Shown here: positions 62,648-64,000 of the stretch, one piece after another | How the letters are laid out: every line of letters begins with the position of its first letter | How positions within the stretch are numbered: the first letter of the stretch is position 1 | Assembly (NCBI GenBank): GCA_903930435.1 | Contig: CAIYYN010000049.1 | Coordinates: 1-64,000 of the forward strand | Reading direction: 5' to 3' | Source of the DNA: an uncultured Hyphomicrobiales bacterium | GTDB taxonomy: Bacteria; Pseudomonadota; Alphaproteobacteria; Rhizobiales; Ancalomicrobiaceae | DNA length: 64,000 nucleotides | Notes under the pieces: model-generated | The model's database searches: none | What the model saw: the letters and a program-made list of their open reading frames with translations, nothing else | What the model was told of the DNA's origin: nothing | Translations under genes and position numbers: made by a program

Positions 62648-63343
62648 ATGTGGAACAATAATCTGCGCAGACTGGTTTTAGTCGCGCTCGGTTTTTTAGC
62701 TGTAACTCCGGCGTCCTTTGCTCAGGACGCGCGCACTGGCACGACTTTGACAGATGGCGAGAAGACCGCCATCACGACCATTCTGGATGATCTGGCAACC
62801 AAGCAGGGCGACGATCTGAAGCAAAGCATTTTGTCTGTGCTGGATTCATTGAAGCAGAATAGCCAGAGCATGAATGCGGTTGTCAGGGCCTCTAAATTCG
62901 GTGCGGGCACAAATCTACCGGCATTTCAGTCGATTCTGGTCGGCGCTTGTCTGGGTGGAGATTCGAAGTATTGCACCTTGGCTGCCTTGGCAGCTGACGA
63001 TCCGAATCAGAGCGATATTCAGACGGCCGCAACTGGTGCGACCGGCGGCGGTGGTGATGCCGGTGGCTTGGGCGGCGGTGCACAGACGAACAGCGGACAT
63101 TCAAATGGTTCCAACTCTTCTTCGTCTGGTTCTTCCCTGTTCACCGCTGGACAGCAGGACTTCGGACTGAGTTTTACATCAAACTTCTCGACCACTTCCG
63201 GAACGACGCTGACCACCTCATTTTTGTCAACCACCACAAGCTTGTCGACGCCATCGCCACTGGCTGGAACGGGCTTGCCATGCGCCTTGATGTTGGCGAG
63301 TTTTGTGGTCTGGCACTGGGGCCGTCAGTCAGTTTGCAAATGA
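62648..63343 (+). CDS. Secreted Ser/Gly-rich protein with C-terminal sorting-like tail (PxPxAGxGLP type)
   Basis: A 231-residue exported protein. A signal peptide (LRRLVLVALGFLAVTPASFA) leads to a helical domain with two cysteines (ACLGGDSKYCTLAAL), a long Gly/Ser/Asn/Thr-rich linker, and a C-terminal tail: PSPLAGTGLP, a hydrophobic segment (CALMLASFVVWHW) and basic residues. The tail motif matches that of the protein at 37854-38396 (PGPIAGAGLP). Its place right behind the Wzc-like kinase suggests a surface protein handled together with the polysaccharide. The ATG at 62648 has AGGA upstream. Confidence 0.75.
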   Translation: MWNNNLRRLVLVALGFLAVTPASFAQDARTGTTLTDGEKTAITTILDDLATKQGDDLKQSILSVLDSLKQNSQSMNAVVRASKFGAGTNLPAFQSILVGACLGGDSKYCTLAALAADDPNQSDIQTAATGATGGGGDAGGLGGGAQTNSGHSNGSNSSSSGSSLFTAGQQDFGLSFTSNFSTTSGTTLTTSFLSTTTSLSTPSPLAGTGLPCALMLASFVVWHWGRQSVCK

Positions 63344-63678
63344 CGTGGACTATCTCGACGCATGAGGTCGATAAAGGTTAGCCTGGCTGCGCAACGGTGC
63401 TTTTGAGGCCATGCCATACGACCAGGGATCAACCGGGCCTCATGCCGGTGTTGGGTCAAATGGTTCCTGCTTTGCGAAACATCCTGGATCTCTTGAACCT
63501 TCCGGTGCGTGGGGTCGTGTGCGAATGGATTGCGCTTGAAGAGTGCTCCATTGGGCGGCTAATGGTGAGCGTGCTTCAATCAGAGCCTATGTGAGAGAAG
63601 CACCGTTATCGGATGCCCAGTTTCCGTCAGTGGTCTGCAAGTCAAGACTTTCTGGTTTAAACGTGTTGTGAGTTGCAT
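63344..63678. other. Intergenic region, nothing recognised
   Basis: About 335 bp between the tailed protein and the phosphatase. A short frame at 63397-63594 has no supporting signals. Confidence 0.45.
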
Positions 63679-64000
63679 ATGCGGGGGTGTGAAATCTTAA
63701 AATCGTCACAAGGTCTCGTCTATCCCTCCGTGACAGGTGACATAAAAGGGTATGTTATAGGCGATATTCACGGACGCTCGGATCTTCTTGGCCGGTTGCA
63801 TAACAAGATCGATGCAACATTGCGTACAAAGCAAGCATCGACTGTCGAGATTTACCTGGGCGATTATGTCGACCGAGGCCCGGACTCGGCTGGTGTCATC
63901 GATCGTCTCATTAAACGCGCTAAAACCAATCGCATCATTTTGCTGCGAGGCAATCATGAAGTCATGTTCGAGCGGTTTCTGAACGAGAAGCTGGATCTGA
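63679..64000 (+). CDS. PPP-family metallophosphatase (serine/threonine phosphatase-like), cut by window edge
   Basis: The frame runs from ATG at 63679 to the window end. All three N-terminal metal-binding blocks of the PPP family are present: GDIHGRSDLL, GDYVDRGPDS and GNHEVMF, spaced as in bacterial PrpE/PrpA-type protein phosphatases and ApaH-like enzymes. The first 25 residues are a short leader. As it follows a tyrosine autokinase locus it may reverse phosphorylation of some component, though PPP enzymes usually act on Ser/Thr; this is inference. The C-terminal half is outside the window. Confidence 0.85.
   Translation, partial: MRGCEILKSSQGLVYPSVTGDIKGYVIGDIHGRSDLLGRLHNKIDATLRTKQASTVEIYLGDYVDRGPDSAGVIDRLIKRAKTNRIILLRGNHEVMFERFLNEKLDL

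Noticed and set aside
1-64000. CRISPR arrays, insertion sequences, origins of replication
   Set aside because: No regularly spaced repeats, no transposase genes with inverted ends, and no iteron or DnaA-box cluster were seen on reading the window; a repeat-finding program would be more reliable.

Overview
The window looks like chromosomal DNA of an alphaproteobacterium with moderately high GC, cut at its left end by an integrated conjugative element. The signs are the 4.5S RNA-dnaX-ybaB block, a DnaX of the zinc-cysteine-poor type I associate with Hyphomicrobiales (Rhizobiales), tRNA-Arg(CCG), a gentisate pathway and cobalamin genes of alphaproteobacterial type. The order is a tentative guess; no 16S or other decisive marker is present.

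Left end (1-5180): the last genes of a Trb (P-type) conjugation module (trbG, trbI, a DUF2274 protein), a convergent LysR regulator and a Fic enzyme. The region ends at a complete tRNA-Arg(CCG), paired 9-bp repeats and a 41-bp 5' half of a second tRNA-Arg(CCG). I read this as the right attachment end of an integrative and conjugative element (ICE) that carried its own replacement tRNA.

5465-20358: housekeeping and accessory genes. These are NudC, a HIT protein and a luciferase-like oxidoreductase; two tandem PilZ proteins; 4.5S RNA, dnaX and ybaB; DUF2252 and DUF535 proteins; an SMP-30 lactonase; an orphan zinc/manganese-binding protein with a Zur-like site; an ECF sigma/anti-sigma pair; RidA; fasciclin; and pirin.

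20841-34932: catabolism. A leucine-type operon (methylcrotonyl-CoA carboxylase beta and alpha, HMG-CoA lyase) is followed by a soluble PAS sensor and a sugar-acid operon (FCD regulator, enolase-superfamily dehydratase, SDR). An orphan 409-aa membrane-anchored protein, a CoA-transferase/hydratase pair and a DHA2 exporter complete the region.

35264-54804: tandem AraC paralogues; a secreted protein with a C-terminal sorting-like tail; UDP-glucose dehydrogenase and a uronate epimerase; cytochrome c; cyclopropane fatty acid synthase; and cobalamin genes (cbiD, cobC, cbiB). A complete 3-hydroxybenzoate/gentisate pathway is arranged around a divergent MarR-type operator. Then come an eRF1-like protein, a membrane protein and a divergent pair of citrate synthase paralogues, one with a DNA-binding N-terminus.

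54916-64000: a thioesterase, then an exopolysaccharide-type locus. It holds GDP-mannose dehydratase, GDP-fucose synthase, a large unrecognised exported protein, a 75-aa protein overlapping the next gene, a Wzc-like tyrosine autokinase, a second protein with the same sorting-like tail, and a PPP-family phosphatase cut by the window edge. The GDP-fucose and UDP-glucuronate genes would supply sugars for a surface polysaccharide; the unrecognised genes of this locus are the best candidates for something new.
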